This document shows, one piece after another, positions 41,851 through 50,057 of a stretch of DNA of 64,000 bases (position 1 is its first letter; every line of letters begins with the position of its first letter). The DNA is taken from positions 1-64,000 of the forward strand of contig NZ_FZOD01000025.1 of assembly GCF_900188345.1 (NCBI RefSeq), given 5' to 3'. The notes below the pieces were generated by a model that saw only the letters and a program-made list of their open reading frames with translations, was not told the origin of the DNA and searched no databases. Source of the stretch: Streptosporangium subroseum (GTDB lineage Bacteria > Actinomycetota > Actinomycetes > Streptosporangiales > Streptosporangiaceae). A program made the translations under genes and the position numbers.

Positions 41851-41935
41851 CATGGGCATCGTCGTGGACCGGGAGACGGTGCCGGATGTATGGGACTTCA
41901 CCGACTACATGCGGGACGCCCTCGCGGAGCTCTGA
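41843..41935 (+). pseudogene. C-terminal fragment of an unidentified gene
   Basis: Thirty codons reading NLDMGIVVDRETVPDVWDFT followed by DYMRDALAEL and TGA are fused directly to the broken end of the IS701 transposase. The acidic, amphipathic ending looks like the C-terminus of a cytosolic protein. The family is not recognised. Confidence 0.4.
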
Positions 41936-41938
41936 TAC

Positions 41939-42987
41939 TCAAGAGTCGAGGAAGGTGACGATCCTTCCAAGCGCGTAGTGGCGGTCGATGTCCCTGTTCT
42001 CCTCGCTGAGGTAGGTGCCGCCGGACTGGTTGACGACCTGCTGGGTCCGCCAGAACAGATCCATGTTCGGGTTCACCGCCGTCATCAGCGCCTCGGCGGC
42101 GGCCCCCTTCACCATCCATCGGCCATAGTCGGTGTCATGGCCCGGCGAGGGGTACCGCTCCCGGGCGCTGTCGGGCGAGGCCTGAAACGCCTCCGACGCC
42201 CGTCGCGCGAACTCCGCTCGGAAGACGCCCAGCCGCCCGGCCAGCTCGGCGGAGCACTCGCCGGTCGCGATCAGGCCCAGCGCCTCCTCGACCAGGGGGC
42301 CGTCGATGCCCGCCGTGGCCACGGCCAGACCGGTCGCGATGCCGACGATCTCCGGCAGCCGGTCGGGTGTGGGTTCGGCGATGATGTGGGCGATGCGGGG
42401 TCGATGGCCGCGATGGCCCGCATGCGCCCGTCGACTTGGAGGGCCGGGCGCGCGCCGCCGGTCACCGGGCGTAACCAGTGGAGGGCGTGGGGTCGAACCG
42501 TCCAGTCGTCGTCGATGACGACTCCGGACAGGTGCTCCGCCACGGCGAACGCGGTGGACTTCCAGTCGGCGCGCCAGTCGGCCTCACTCACCGGCAGGCC
42601 GTCGAGCCACTCCCGGCCACGAGCGCCGTCGAGGTCCAGGGCGTCAAACGAGGCGACGACCTCGCCGTCACGGACGTAGCTGACGAAGGTGGCCATGTTG
42701 ATGGTCCACGCCACCCGGAACGCCTCACCCTTGGCTGCGACCTGGCCTAGCAGCGTCTCGCTCAGCCCGCGGAACGCGAACGGCTCGACGATCACGGCCC
42801 ACTCCCCGTGGCGGGCCACCAGGGCCACGCCGGTGGCGTCGTCGGGCAGGTCCTCTGGGGCGATGCCGAACAGGCCGTCGAAGGTTTCCGGTTCCGCCAC
42901 GAGGGGGTGTCCGCCGAATGCTTGGACCGCCTGGTCGAGATCGCCGGTCCTGATCCAGGTGAAGCAAGCGGTCTCGATCTCGATCAT
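41939..42987 (-). pseudogene. DUF6461-like protein with a frameshift
   Basis: ATG 42987 follows TGGAG. The first 200 residues (ACFTWIRTGDLDQAV, WAVIVEPFAFRGLSETLL, ATFVSYVRDGEVVASFDALD) resemble DUF6461-type actinobacterial proteins. Within the G-run 42397-42400 one base is missing. The continuing frame starts RIAHIIAEPTPDRLPEIVGI and runs through YGRWMVKGAAAEALMTA to the stop at 41939, giving about 348 residues if repaired. The gene is flanked by IS701 and IS630 remnants, and a 14-bp hairpin precedes its ribosome site. Function is unknown; an immunity-like role is only a guess. Confidence 0.55.
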
Positions 42988-43007
42988 GTGAAAGCTCCAG
43001 TAAATAG

Positions 43008-43043
43008 CAGGGTGAGGGCGGTGAACAATCCGCCCTCACCCTG
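43008..43043 (-). terminator. Perfect 14-bp hairpin between IS630 remnant and DUF6461-like gene
   Basis: CAGGGTGAGGGCGG at 43008-43021 pairs with CCGCCCTCACCCTG at 43030-43043 around an 8-base loop. On the minus strand it ends about 20 bases before the start codon of the downstream gene, so it may be a terminator of an upstream unit or an attenuator in the leader. Confidence 0.6.
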
Positions 43044-43044
43044 G

Positions 43045-43766
43045 TCATCTATCAGGCGGGGGGAATGGGGCCGATGATGTTGGCTCCTCAGAGCCGTGGA
43101 AGTAGGTGACGCCGTGGGTGCGGCGGTAGGTGGCCGGATGCCGCTTGGGGTGTCCCTGCGCGGCCCAGCCCGAGCCGCCGGTGGGCCGGATCCCGAGTGG
43201 GCCGAACTCATCAAAGGCGAATACCCGATCCGCAAAGCGGTCCAGGACCTCCTCGATCCGGTCCAGCTTCGTCTCCCGGTCGGGGTCTGGGGACTCCTTC
43301 CACGTCTTGGTGCGCTGGAAGGTGACGCCGCGGCGGGCGAGCAGGCAGCGTGAGGCCTCGCGGCCGATGCGGATGATGCGCCCGTGCACCTTCCGCAGAT
43401 AGGCGACGAGCTTGTGCAGCGACCAGTGGGTGAAAGGCTGGCCGAGCTTGGTCGGTCGGGTGGTGGCCGTCGCGACGGTGAACTCCTCGCCGTCAGGACT
43501 GAGCAGGCGGGGACGGCCTCCCGCCCAGCGAGGGTCCAGGCAGGCCAGGCCGATATCTCGTTGAACCGGTGGATCACATCACGGACCGTGTCCTCATCGG
43601 CCTGGACCAGCTGGGCGATCACCGGGACGCGGTTTCCGCCGGCCGAGGCCGGCAGCATCATCGCGCGCCGGTATCGCACCGAACTGGTGCTGGCGCGGCG
43701 CACAATCTGCTGCAGTCGCTGCCCCTCCTGGTCGGTCAGTCCGCGCACACGGACAGGCTCGGCCAT
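43045..43766 (-). pseudogene. IS630 family transposase remnant
   Basis: ATG 43766 is preceded by GGAGGTGCG. The N-terminal DNA-binding part reads RGLTDQEGQRLQQIVRRAST, then VIAQLVQADEDTVRDVIHRF. An AT duplication near 43553-43556 shifts the frame, and the other frame continues through HGRIIRIGREASRCLLARRG, DRETKLDRIEEVLDRFADRV and FAFDEFGPLGIRPTGGSGW, including the catalytic DE region. Homology stops at YRRTHGVTYFHG near 43090. The C-terminal third and the element ends are missing. Confidence 0.87.
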
Positions 43767-44018
43767 CGCACCTCCAGCGGTCGGATCGGACGTCACCACA
43801 CATCCAACCGCCACGACCACCAACCCGGTGAACCTATGCGGTCACAGCTAGCGGTCCTTGACCGTGGGCCGTCGGTATCCCGCCACGTTTCAGGTCCGAT
43901 CAAGGCAGGCTGCCGCGCCGACTGGCCGTCAAAATACCCGATAAGTACAACAATGTGATCTTTATACTATTTTTCGCCGTCTTGGGGTCGGGGCCGAAGG
44001 CGAGAGTGGAAGCGATCT

Positions 44019-44178
44019 ATGGCACGGGACGGGCAGGACCCACTCCTGGAGACCTTGAAGAAAGCCGCCAGGGCGCTCAAGCATGCCGATATCCGCTTCG
44101 CGCTCGCCGGAAGCCTCGCGGCGTACGCACGAGGTGGAGTGCTCTCCCGACTTCGACCACGCCGACTACCGCATCCTC
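44019..44178 (+). pseudogene. N-terminal fragment of a nucleotidyltransferase-like protein
   Basis: LLETLKKAARALKHADIRFA followed by LAGSLAAYARGG is the nucleotidyltransferase substrate loop. The expected HDVDF metal motif is absent. Depending on the frame the sequence continues as noise or as ECSPDFDHADYRIL and a stop at 44178, apparently another gene's end joined by deletion. Confidence 0.6.
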
Positions 44179-44342
44179 TGATCCTCGGCGACTTCCTCCG
44201 CGTCACCGCCATCAACGCTCCCATCACCACGGACTCGCCGTAATCCAGCGCGGGCCGCTCCCCGGTCGCTCTGTGATCCTGATCCGGCCGTGGTCTCGTA
44301 CCGGCCGTTGCTCGTCGAAGACGGCGCCGATAAGCGTCTCCC

Positions 44343-45221
44343 CTACTTCGCGGGGCCGGCGGCTTCCCGGGACCGATGGCGCGGACCCGGGCGGAGGGCC
44401 GTCGTGACCGCGAGGCTGCCCAGTTGGGTCAGGGCATGCTCGGAGGGACTGCCGGGCTCGGCATGCAAGATGACCAGTTGCAGGCCGGAGGCGCCGACGG
44501 CATTGAACATCTCGCAGGTAAGGGTCAAATCGCCGACCTTACGGTGGCGGAGGGGCTTGGCCTGCCGGGTTACCTCGGATACGTCGTGGCGGGCCCACAA
44601 CCGGCGGAAGTCCGTGCTTTCGCGCGAAAGTTCACCGACCAGCTCGGTCAGGCGCGGGTCGTCGAGGTCTGCTCCCGCGAAAGCGCGCAGGTGGGCGACC
44701 CGGGAGCGGGCGACATGCTCCCAGTCCCGATGGAACTCGCGCGCGGCAGGGTTCAGGAAGGCCAGCCGGAGCAGGTTCTCCATGGATCCCAGGTCGCTGT
44801 GGAGGGCGACGCTCAGCGGGTTCATGGCCAGTATGTCCATCCAACGACTGATCACCATCGCCGGGGTGTGCGACCAGCCGTGCATCAGCCGGATCAGGTC
44901 CGGATTCACCTGCTCCGGCCAGATGGTCGTTCCGCGCTGCCGCGACCCGGGGTGGGCGAGTTCGTACAGGTGCGTCGTGGCGTCGGGGCCGAGATCCAGC
45001 GCCCGCACCAGGGCGTCGACCACCCGATCGGACGGATGGCGTTCGCGTCCCTGTTCCAGGCGGATGTAGTAGTCGACGCTGACCCCGGCCAGCCTCGCCA
45101 CCTCTTCCCGGCGTAGTCCCGGGGTCCGGCAGTGACCGGAGCGCAGCAGCCCCACCTGTTCGGGGGTGGTGACCTGACGCCGAGCGCGCAGGAACTCACC
45201 GAGGAGATTATGGCCGTCCAT
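44343..45221 (-). CDS. XRE-type regulator with MmyB-like ligand-binding domain
   Basis: 292 residues from ATG 45221 (a GTG at 45239 is possible). The N-terminal helix-turn-helix reads RTPGLRREEVARLAGVSVDY followed by YIRLEQGRERHPSDRVVDAL. This is the classic actinobacterial MmyB-like class, whose C-terminal PAS-like domain contains WMDILAMNPLSVALHSD and WARHDVSEVTRQAKPLRHRK. Such regulators usually control an adjacent oxidoreductase. Here only a remnant of an MDR dehydrogenase lies upstream (45300-45415), which fits loss of its target. Confidence 0.88.
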   Translation of the reverse strand: MDGHNLLGEFLRARRQVTTPEQVGLLRSGHCRTPGLRREEVARLAGVSVDYYIRLEQGRERHPSDRVVDALVRALDLGPDATTHLYELAHPGSRQRGTTIWPEQVNPDLIRLMHGWSHTPAMVISRWMDILAMNPLSVALHSDLGSMENLLRLAFLNPAAREFHRDWEHVARSRVAHLRAFAGADLDDPRLTELVGELSRESTDFRRLWARHDVSEVTRQAKPLRHRKVGDLTLTCEMFNAVGASGLQLVILHAEPGSPSEHALTQLGSLAVTTALRPGPRHRSREAAGPAK

Positions 45222-45299
45222 TTCGTCACGGTATGTCACTAATTGATTAACGAGGTGGACGCGCCAACACCAGGAACGGCCGTCCTAGTCACCGAACCC

Positions 45300-45415
45300 G
45301 GCCGAGCCCGCTCTCCCCGGCATCGCCGCGCGCTTCCCCCTCGACGAGGTGGCCGCGGCGCTGACCCCTCGCCGAATCCCGCACGCTCAACGGCAAAGTG
45401 ATCCCGTTGCCGTGA
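45300..45415 (+). pseudogene. C-terminal remnant of an MDR dehydrogenase
   Basis: The plus-strand frame reads EPALPGIAARFPLDEVAAAL, and after a one-base shift AESRTLNGKVIPLP followed by a stop at 45413-45415. This is the characteristic last helix and strand (FPLDEVAAALxLxESRTLxGKVxLxP) of zinc-type or quinone-reductase MDR proteins. The rest of the gene is gone. Confidence 0.65.
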
Positions 45416-45427
45416 ACTCCGGGCTCT

Positions 45428-46612
45428 TCAGGAGCTGTGATCCGTGAAGGGACCGTTGGCGGTGAAGGCGAGCTTGGCGAAGCGCTCGCCGATGCGGCGG
45501 TGGGTGGCGGCGTCGGGGTGAAGTTCGTCTGGCAGCGGCAGCTCGGCGGAGTCAGCCTCACCGTAGAGGTCGCGGCCGTCGAGATAGTGCAGGTTCGGGT
45601 CCTCGGCCGCCCGTTGCTCCACGATCCGGGCCAGCTCGTCCCGGATGACGCCCAGGGTCAGTTTCCCGCTCGCGCGCTCCGCCGGGTCGCCCATGGCCCG
45701 GAACCGCAGTCGACCGGTGCCGAAGTCGGTGAAGTCCGGGGCGCTGGGGCCGGGTGTGTCTTCGTGGATGGGACAGTAGATGGGCGAGGCGACCAGCAGC
45801 GGCGTGGTGGGGTGGCCTTCTCGGATGGTGTCAAGGAAGCCGTGGACGGCCGGGGCGAAAGCGCGCAGGCGCATCAGGTCGGTGTTGACCAGGTTGATGC
45901 CGATCTTGAGGCTGATCAGGTCGGCGGGGGTGTCGCGCAGGGCGCGGGCGGTGAACGGGTCGAGCAGGGCGCTGCCGCTCAGGCCCAGGTTGATCAGTTC
46001 CACGCCGCCGAGGGAGGCGGCGAGTGCGGGCCAGGTGGTGGTGGGGCTTGCGGCGTCGGAGCCCTGGCTGATCGAACTGCCGTGGTGCAGCCACACCTTG
46101 CGGCCCCGGTCCGGTGCGGGCTCGATGGGGGCGTCGGCGCGCAGGGCGATGAGTTCGGTGGTCTCGTCGTGCGGCAGCCAGATCTCGACGTCCTTCACCC
46201 GGTCGGGCAGGCCGGTGAAGCGGAGGGTGCCGGCCGGGCCGGGCCGGTGCTCGGCGGTCCCGGTGGTCATGTCGATGGTCAGGGTGTTTCCACCGGTCAC
46301 GGTCGCCTGGCCGGCCAGGCGACCGTCGACGAGCAGGTCGTACACGCCGTCCGGGCGGGGCGGGGCACCGACGTAGACCCGTTTGGTGGGCAGCGTGTCC
46401 AGTTCGACGATGGTGGCCCGGGTGCGGAAGACCAGTCGTACACCGGAGGGCTGGGCCTCCGCCATGGCGAGTTGTCCGTCGGCGCACTGAGCGCGGGCAC
46501 GGGCGGGCAGCCGGTGCGGCAGCACACCGTGTGCGGTCTCCTGCAGGTCGAGGGCGCCGTGCAGGAGGTCCGCGATGACGGGCGCGGTGATCCAGTCGGG
46601 CTTGGTGTGCAT
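45428..46612 (-). CDS. SGNH/GDSL hydrolase with N-terminal beta domain, 394 aa
   Basis: From ATG 46612 behind AGGATGAGATC. The N-terminal domain (residues 1-175) is beta-rich. The SGNH blocks follow: HHGSSISQG (nucleophile Ser), INLGLSGSALL (block II), KIGINLVN (block III Asn) and LPDELHPDAATH (catalytic Asp-His). This is the lipolytic SGNH_2-type layout of carbohydrate or lipid esterases. There is no signal peptide. A TetR regulator lies directly upstream on the same strand (92-bp gap) and probably controls it. Confidence 0.87.
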   Translation of the reverse strand: MHTKPDWITAPVIADLLHGALDLQETAHGVLPHRLPARARAQCADGQLAMAEAQPSGVRLVFRTRATIVELDTLPTKRVYVGAPPRPDGVYDLLVDGRLAGQATVTGGNTLTIDMTTGTAEHRPGPAGTLRFTGLPDRVKDVEIWLPHDETTELIALRADAPIEPAPDRGRKVWLHHGSSISQGSDAASPTTTWPALAASLGGVELINLGLSGSALLDPFTARALRDTPADLISLKIGINLVNTDLMRLRAFAPAVHGFLDTIREGHPTTPLLVASPIYCPIHEDTPGPSAPDFTDFGTGRLRFRAMGDPAERASGKLTLGVIRDELARIVEQRAAEDPNLHYLDGRDLYGEADSAELPLPDELHPDAATHRRIGERFAKLAFTANGPFTDHSS

Positions 46613-46704
46613 GATCTCATCCTGTTGATCGAGGTTTTCGGGTTGTTCGGATTCGCCGAGGCGCCGCACGGTCGGCGGCGTCCGGCCGGTGTGGGGGTCC
46701 CGGG

Positions 46705-47274
46705 TCAGGGCGCGGGCCAGTTCCGCAGCAGGGCGTCGAGGGCGTCCAGGACCCGTGACCAGGTTTCCTGCGTGTCGGGGGCGCTGTGGCTGAACCCTCC
46801 CCCCATCTCCAGACTGACGTAGCCGTGGAAGACGCTGCCCAGCAGTCGGACCGCGTGCGTCTGGTCCGGTTCCGTCAGGTCGTAGCCGCGCAGGATCGCC
46901 CGCGTCATCTGTGCGTGTCTGCCGCCGGCGCTGGCGGCCGCCGCCTCCGGAGTCAGCCTCAGCTGGGCTGCGGCGTAGCGGCCGGGATGCTCCCGGGCGT
47001 AGTCGCGGTAGACGTTGGCGAAGGCGGCCAGAGCGTCCTTGCCGGCCCGCCCGGCCAGGGCGGCGGCGACCCGGTCGGCGAGTTCCTCCAGGGCGAACAG
47101 GGCGATCTTGGTCTTGAGGTCCTGGGAGTTCTTCAGGTGCGAGTACAGACTCGCGACCTTCACATCGAACCGCCTGGCGAGCACCGAGACGGTCACCTGG
47201 TCGAAGCCGACCTCGTCGGCCAGCTCCGCCCCGGCCCGGGTCAGGCGTTCCGCGGTCAGTCCTACGCGTGCCAT
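46705..47274 (-). CDS. TetR/AcrR family regulator with WHG-type C-terminal domain
   Basis: 189 residues. The helix-turn-helix reads GFDQVTVSVLARRFDVKVAS followed by LYSHLKNSQDL. The C-terminal domain contains YRDYAREHPGRYAAAQLRL and HAVRLLGSVFHGYVSLEMGG, the WHG-type ligand-binding form. ATG 47274 is used. The AT-rich upstream region holds nested inverted repeats around 47311-47351, a likely autoregulatory operator. The downstream SGNH hydrolase is the likely co-regulated gene. Confidence 0.9.
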   Translation of the reverse strand: MARVGLTAERLTRAGAELADEVGFDQVTVSVLARRFDVKVASLYSHLKNSQDLKTKIALFALEELADRVAAALAGRAGKDALAAFANVYRDYAREHPGRYAAAQLRLTPEAAAASAGGRHAQMTRAILRGYDLTEPDQTHAVRLLGSVFHGYVSLEMGGGFSHSAPDTQETWSRVLDALDALLRNWPAP

Positions 47275-47310
47275 GACCTCCCCCTCATTCGGCAGACTCG
47301 ATTATGTATT

Positions 47311-47351
47311 TTCCTAATACCTTTAGGTAAACTAGCACAATATTTAGGAAG
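47311..47351. promoter_or_regulatory. Candidate TetR operator region
   Basis: TTCCTAA at 47311-47317 is mirrored by TTAGGAA at 47345-47351. Between them CCTAA-N5-TTAGG (47313-47327) and TACCT-N2-AGGTA (47318-47329) overlap. The stretch is strikingly AT-rich and lies 37 to 77 bp upstream of the TetR start. Confidence 0.5.
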
Positions 47352-47465
47352 TTGCCGACCGAGCAAGAGATCTGGGCCGCGTTCGCGAACCGCACCAAGG
47401 GCGGGGCGAAGCGCCTGCCCGTCCCGCGTGACCTGGCCGATCGGCCCTGGGACGACCTGGGCCAC
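47352..47465 (+). pseudogene. N-terminal fragment of an FBP-domain (treble-clef) protein
   Basis: From TTG 47352 the frame reads LPTEQEIWAAFANRTKGGAK then RLPVPRDLADRPWDDLGHLG, the unmistakable start of the FBP/EF-G-binding treble-clef family (typical xxFVNCSKGEAKRLxLPRDLxxxPWDDLDFLGW). The NCSKGE cysteine is changed to Arg. After about 38 residues the frame continues into unrelated sequence and the zinc-finger part is missing. Confidence 0.7.
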
Positions 47466-47638
47466 CTCGGCTGCGAGATCCCCGGGCGCTCCTGGGTGCG
47501 CGGTAAGACCCTCACCCTCGATTGGGTGGAGGCGCCGTTATGTCACGGTGTGCTGGCAAAACGACGCTCATGGCCAACCTGCACCGTGGGCCAGCCGTCT
47601 CACCACCGCCCCATCTCTTCCAGCTTGAGGATTCAAAG

Positions 47639-48115
47639 GTGCGTGTTCTCCCCCTGGCCCTGTCGGCTGCCGCTCTGGCCGTGGTGCTCGTCCCCGTTGT
47701 GCCGGCGCAGGCCGCCGCGCTTCCGGCGATCCAGCTCGTGAAGGTCTACTACGACTCGCCCGGGTCACCGGACAACGGCGCGAACAGCAGCCTGAACGGC
47801 GAGTACGCGCAGATCAAGAACACCACCCGGAAAGCGGTCAGCCTCAAGGGCTGGACCCTTCGCGACAAGACGTCCGCGGCGGATCACGTCTACACGTTCG
47901 GCGCGTTCACCCTCGGCGCGGGGAAGACGGTCACCGTGCGGACCGGCAAGGGTACGGACACCTCCGCCATCCGCTACTGGGGCAGGAGCGGGGGGACGTT
48001 CGCGTACATCTGGAACCAGACCGCGGACACGGCGTACGTGAGGAACGCGTCCGGCAAGCTCATCGACTCCTGCTCGTACAACAGCTCCCGGGTCGCCTAC
48101 AAGAGCTGCCTGTAG
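47639..48115 (+). CDS. Secreted lamin-tail-domain protein
   Basis: 158 residues from GTG 47639. A signal peptide (VLPLALSAAALAVVLVPVVP, cleavage near AQA) precedes a single lamin-tail (LTD) immunoglobulin-like domain: NGEYAQIKNTTRKAVSLKGW, TLRDKTSAADHVYTFG, FTLGAGKTVTVRTGKGTDTS and WNQTADTAYVRNASGKLIDS. LTD proteins in actinomycetes are extracellular and often bind nucleic acid or cell wall; the role here is unknown. Two C-terminal cysteines may pair. Strong hairpins follow at 48245 and 48346. Confidence 0.85.
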   Translation: MRVLPLALSAAALAVVLVPVVPAQAAALPAIQLVKVYYDSPGSPDNGANSSLNGEYAQIKNTTRKAVSLKGWTLRDKTSAADHVYTFGAFTLGAGKTVTVRTGKGTDTSAIRYWGRSGGTFAYIWNQTADTAYVRNASGKLIDSCSYNSSRVAYKSCL

Positions 48116-48244
48116 CCCCGCGCCAATCGGAACACACCAACTGCCCGTTTTGGCGCACTTGTCAACCTTTATGCACTGTGTGGCGTCTCACGTTTGCGGT
48201 GTCCGGTCTCGGTGAGAGGGACCGGGCCCCGTAATGGCGCGATA

Positions 48245-48272
48245 GGCCCCCGCCTCTTCCCCGGCGGGGGCC
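48245..48272 (+). terminator. Perfect 10-bp GC hairpin with T-rich tail
   Basis: GGCCCCCGCC (48245-48254) pairs with GGCGGGGGCC (48263-48272) around TCTTCCCC. It is followed by TCGCCGTTTCTT, a good intrinsic-terminator shape for the plus strand. Confidence 0.75.
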
Positions 48273-48345
48273 TCGCCGTTTCTTCCGTCAGGCCCCGGCC
48301 GCCATCTCTGCGCGGTGTTCGACGTGACCTCGAGGTTGGTGGCCA

Positions 48346-48413
48346 TGGCCCCGGGAGACGTTACGTCTCCCTTGAGTGCGTCCCCCGGAGATCGATGATC
48401 TGTCCCGGGGCCA
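48346..48413. ncRNA. Three-way-junction RNA element or complex terminator
   Basis: TGGCCCCGGG (48346-48355) pairs with CCCGGGGCCA (48404-48413), enclosing two further hairpins: AGACG/CGTCT around 356-368 and AGATC/GATCT at 48389-48401, each with a three-base loop. On the plus strand GGCGTTTTA follows. It sits seven bases beyond the stop of the minus-strand gene at 48421, so it may simply be a bidirectional terminator. Confidence 0.45.
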
Positions 48414-48420
48414 CGGCGTT

Positions 48421-48693
48421 TTACCTGGCAGACCTCAGCGGCAGGTCACACGGAAGCGACCATGACGCGGGCAGGGAAGGGGAAGCCTGCCAGAGCTCCA
48501 GTTCGACTTCTTGCATGCGGTCGCACAGCTCGGCGACTGTGGGGGCCTCGATGATCCGGACCTGCTGAGGGTCGCGGCATTCCCAGGCGGTGAAACAGCG
48601 CCGCCACTGTCTCCACATCACCAACCATCCGTACGCGCCGGCCTGTACCTGGGCGGCGGCTTCGATCTTCGCGGCGTCATACTCGGAGCGCAT
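48421..48693 (-). CDS. Small conserved-type protein, unknown function, 90 aa
   Basis: It begins MRSEYDAAKIEAAAQVQAGA and contains a tryptophan-rich middle (WLVMWRQWRRCFTAW) and an acidic helix PTVAELCDRMQEVELELW. This type of short protein is common downstream of XRE/DUF5753 regulators in actinomycetes. The start overlaps the end of the preceding gene by 17 bases, so it is translationally coupled. No function can be given. Confidence 0.65.
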   Translation of the reverse strand: MRSEYDAAKIEAAAQVQAGAYGWLVMWRQWRRCFTAWECRDPQQVRIIEAPTVAELCDRMQEVELELWQASPSLPASWSLPCDLPLRSAR

Positions 48694-49051
48694 GCCGGGC
48701 CACGACGAGGTCCGCGGGTGACCGGCTGTGGGGCAGCTCGGTCAATTCGGCCAAAGGGCGGGACTGCACGACTTCGTGGTGGATCGCGAGCCTGGCGGCG
48801 GCCCTCGCCGGACTCCTGGCGTAGGTGCGCAGCAGGCCGCCGCCGCGACTGGGTTCCGGGCTGATCCACCAGATGAACCGGCCGTTCGTGTGGGCCACGA
48901 GCCCGTAGTACACGGAGACCAGCGCCTGGCCCTGGATGACCTCGTGCACGTCCGCCGGGATGTTCCGCAGGGCCAGCTCACCCTGCAGCGCTTCGGCGAC
49001 TCGAATGATCTCGTCTCGGGAGGGACCGTTATGGAAAAAGTGGGGGGGCAC
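48677..49051 (-). CDS. Small protein of XRE/DUF5753 operon, unknown function, 124 aa
   Basis: A GTG start at 49051 gives MPPHFFHNGPSRDEIIRVAE. The central part NGRFIWWISPEPSRGGGLLR and the Arg-rich helix ARSPARAAARLAIHH resemble small hypothetical proteins that accompany DUF5753 regulators. It lies 47 bp downstream of the XRE gene, and GTTGCG repeats lie in the gap. It is cytosolic with no recognised domain. Confidence 0.6.
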   Translation of the reverse strand: MPPHFFHNGPSRDEIIRVAEALQGELALRNIPADVHEVIQGQALVSVYYGLVAHTNGRFIWWISPEPSRGGGLLRTYARSPARAAARLAIHHEVVQSRPLAELTELPHSRSPADLVVARHALRV

Positions 49052-49092
49052 ACAAATTACGCTAAATACCAGATAACGCCCCTCTCAACAGT

Positions 49093-49108
49093 GTTGCGTC
49101 ATGTTGCG
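49093..49108. promoter_or_regulatory. GTTGCG direct repeats between XRE gene and its downstream gene
   Basis: GTTGCGTCATGTTGCG carries two GTTGCG copies 10 bp apart. Similar repeats occur upstream of the XRE start at 50020-50044, so both may be bound by the regulator. Confidence 0.4.
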
Positions 49109-49953
49109 TGGAATTTGTTGGCAGCGGTTTCCAGCAGATTACGAGCATCTTCGCCGTATACGGCGGCACCGCTCAACGTCTCGAACGCCTTTTCATACAC
49201 GGCGATGTCGCTGGGCGCCTTGTGCTGGATCTGACCGGGTACGGTGTCGACGCGGACGCGGTCGTCGTCGTAGATCCAGAAGTTCTCCGGCGGCATGATC
49301 AGCGGCCGCGAGGCCGAGGGGACGATGCCGAAGCTGACATTGGCGACACCGGACGTCAGCTCGGCGAGCCGGCCCAGCTGGACGGTCATCGGCCCCGGCT
49401 CGACCACCGGGGTGCGGAGGGCCTGCTCGCCGATGATGAACGCGAACCGCTTGCCACCGCTCCGCAGGATCTCCTGCTGCTTCAGCCGGGCGGTCACCGC
49501 GGCGTCGATGTCGTCGGGGATACCCCGGAAGTCGATGATGGCCCGCAGGTGCGCGCGCACGTAGTCCGGCGTCTGGATCAGGCCGGGGACGGCCGAGTGC
49601 TGCCAGACGCGGAACTGACGGGTCTTCTCGTACAGCGGCAGGAACGACGACTGCACGTGGCGGAGTCCGGTCTCCTCCAGCCGACGCCACTCGGTGTACA
49701 TGGCCTCGATGTTCTGTGCGGCCGCGATGAGATCAACCACCTGCTCCTCGGCCTCGCACGCCCCGCACCACATCTTGATGTCTGCCTGGTTCGGCATCTG
49801 GACGGCATTCTCGATCTTGGAAATCTTCGTGTGGTCCATACCGGTCTTGCTGGCCAGCGCTCGGCCGGTCAGGCCGGCGTCGGCGCGGATCGCACGTAGC
49901 CGTGCGGCGAGGATGCCTTTGGCCTCGTTGATTCGGGCTGTGGAGGTCGCCAT
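49099..49953 (-). CDS. XRE family regulator with DUF5753 domain
   Basis: 284 residues. The N-terminal helix-turn-helix reads LRAIRADAGLTGRALASKTG followed by MDHTKISKIENAV. The C-terminal DUF5753 domain contains YTEWRRLEETGLRHVQSSFL, VWQHSAVPGLIQTPDYVRAH, FAFIIGEQALRT and FWIYDDDRVRVDTV. These regulators are abundant in actinomycetes and usually pair with a small acidic DUF397 protein; none is seen here, and two other small genes follow instead. ATG 49953 is used. TGCAAT/GTTGCG repeats lie upstream. Confidence 0.92.
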   Translation of the reverse strand: MATSTARINEAKGILAARLRAIRADAGLTGRALASKTGMDHTKISKIENAVQMPNQADIKMWCGACEAEEQVVDLIAAAQNIEAMYTEWRRLEETGLRHVQSSFLPLYEKTRQFRVWQHSAVPGLIQTPDYVRAHLRAIIDFRGIPDDIDAAVTARLKQQEILRSGGKRFAFIIGEQALRTPVVEPGPMTVQLGRLAELTSGVANVSFGIVPSASRPLIMPPENFWIYDDDRVRVDTVPGQIQHKAPSDIAVYEKAFETLSGAAVYGEDARNLLETAANKFHAT

Positions 49954-50019
49954 CTGCCATCACCTCGTCATCGGCAGGTCAATATCTTTTGATGACGGTA
50001 CGCCAGCCTTTGCCCCCAA

Positions 50020-50044
50020 TTGCATAATGTTGCGAATCATTGCG
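50020..50044. promoter_or_regulatory. TTGC-type repeats upstream of the XRE gene
   Basis: TTGCATAA, TTGCGAA and TTGCG are spaced about 10 bp apart, one helical turn, 70 to 90 bp upstream of the regulator start. They resemble the pair at 49093-49108 and are an autoregulatory operator candidate. Confidence 0.4.
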
Positions 50045-50057
50045 AGGATCTATCTTT

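Larger units (their letters stand above)
48116..48420. other. Intergenic region with two strong RNA structures
   Basis: About 305 bp without a gene, between the plus-strand LTD gene and the minus-strand small genes. It contains the hairpin at 48245-48272 and the multi-stem element at 48346-48413. Confidence 0.6.
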
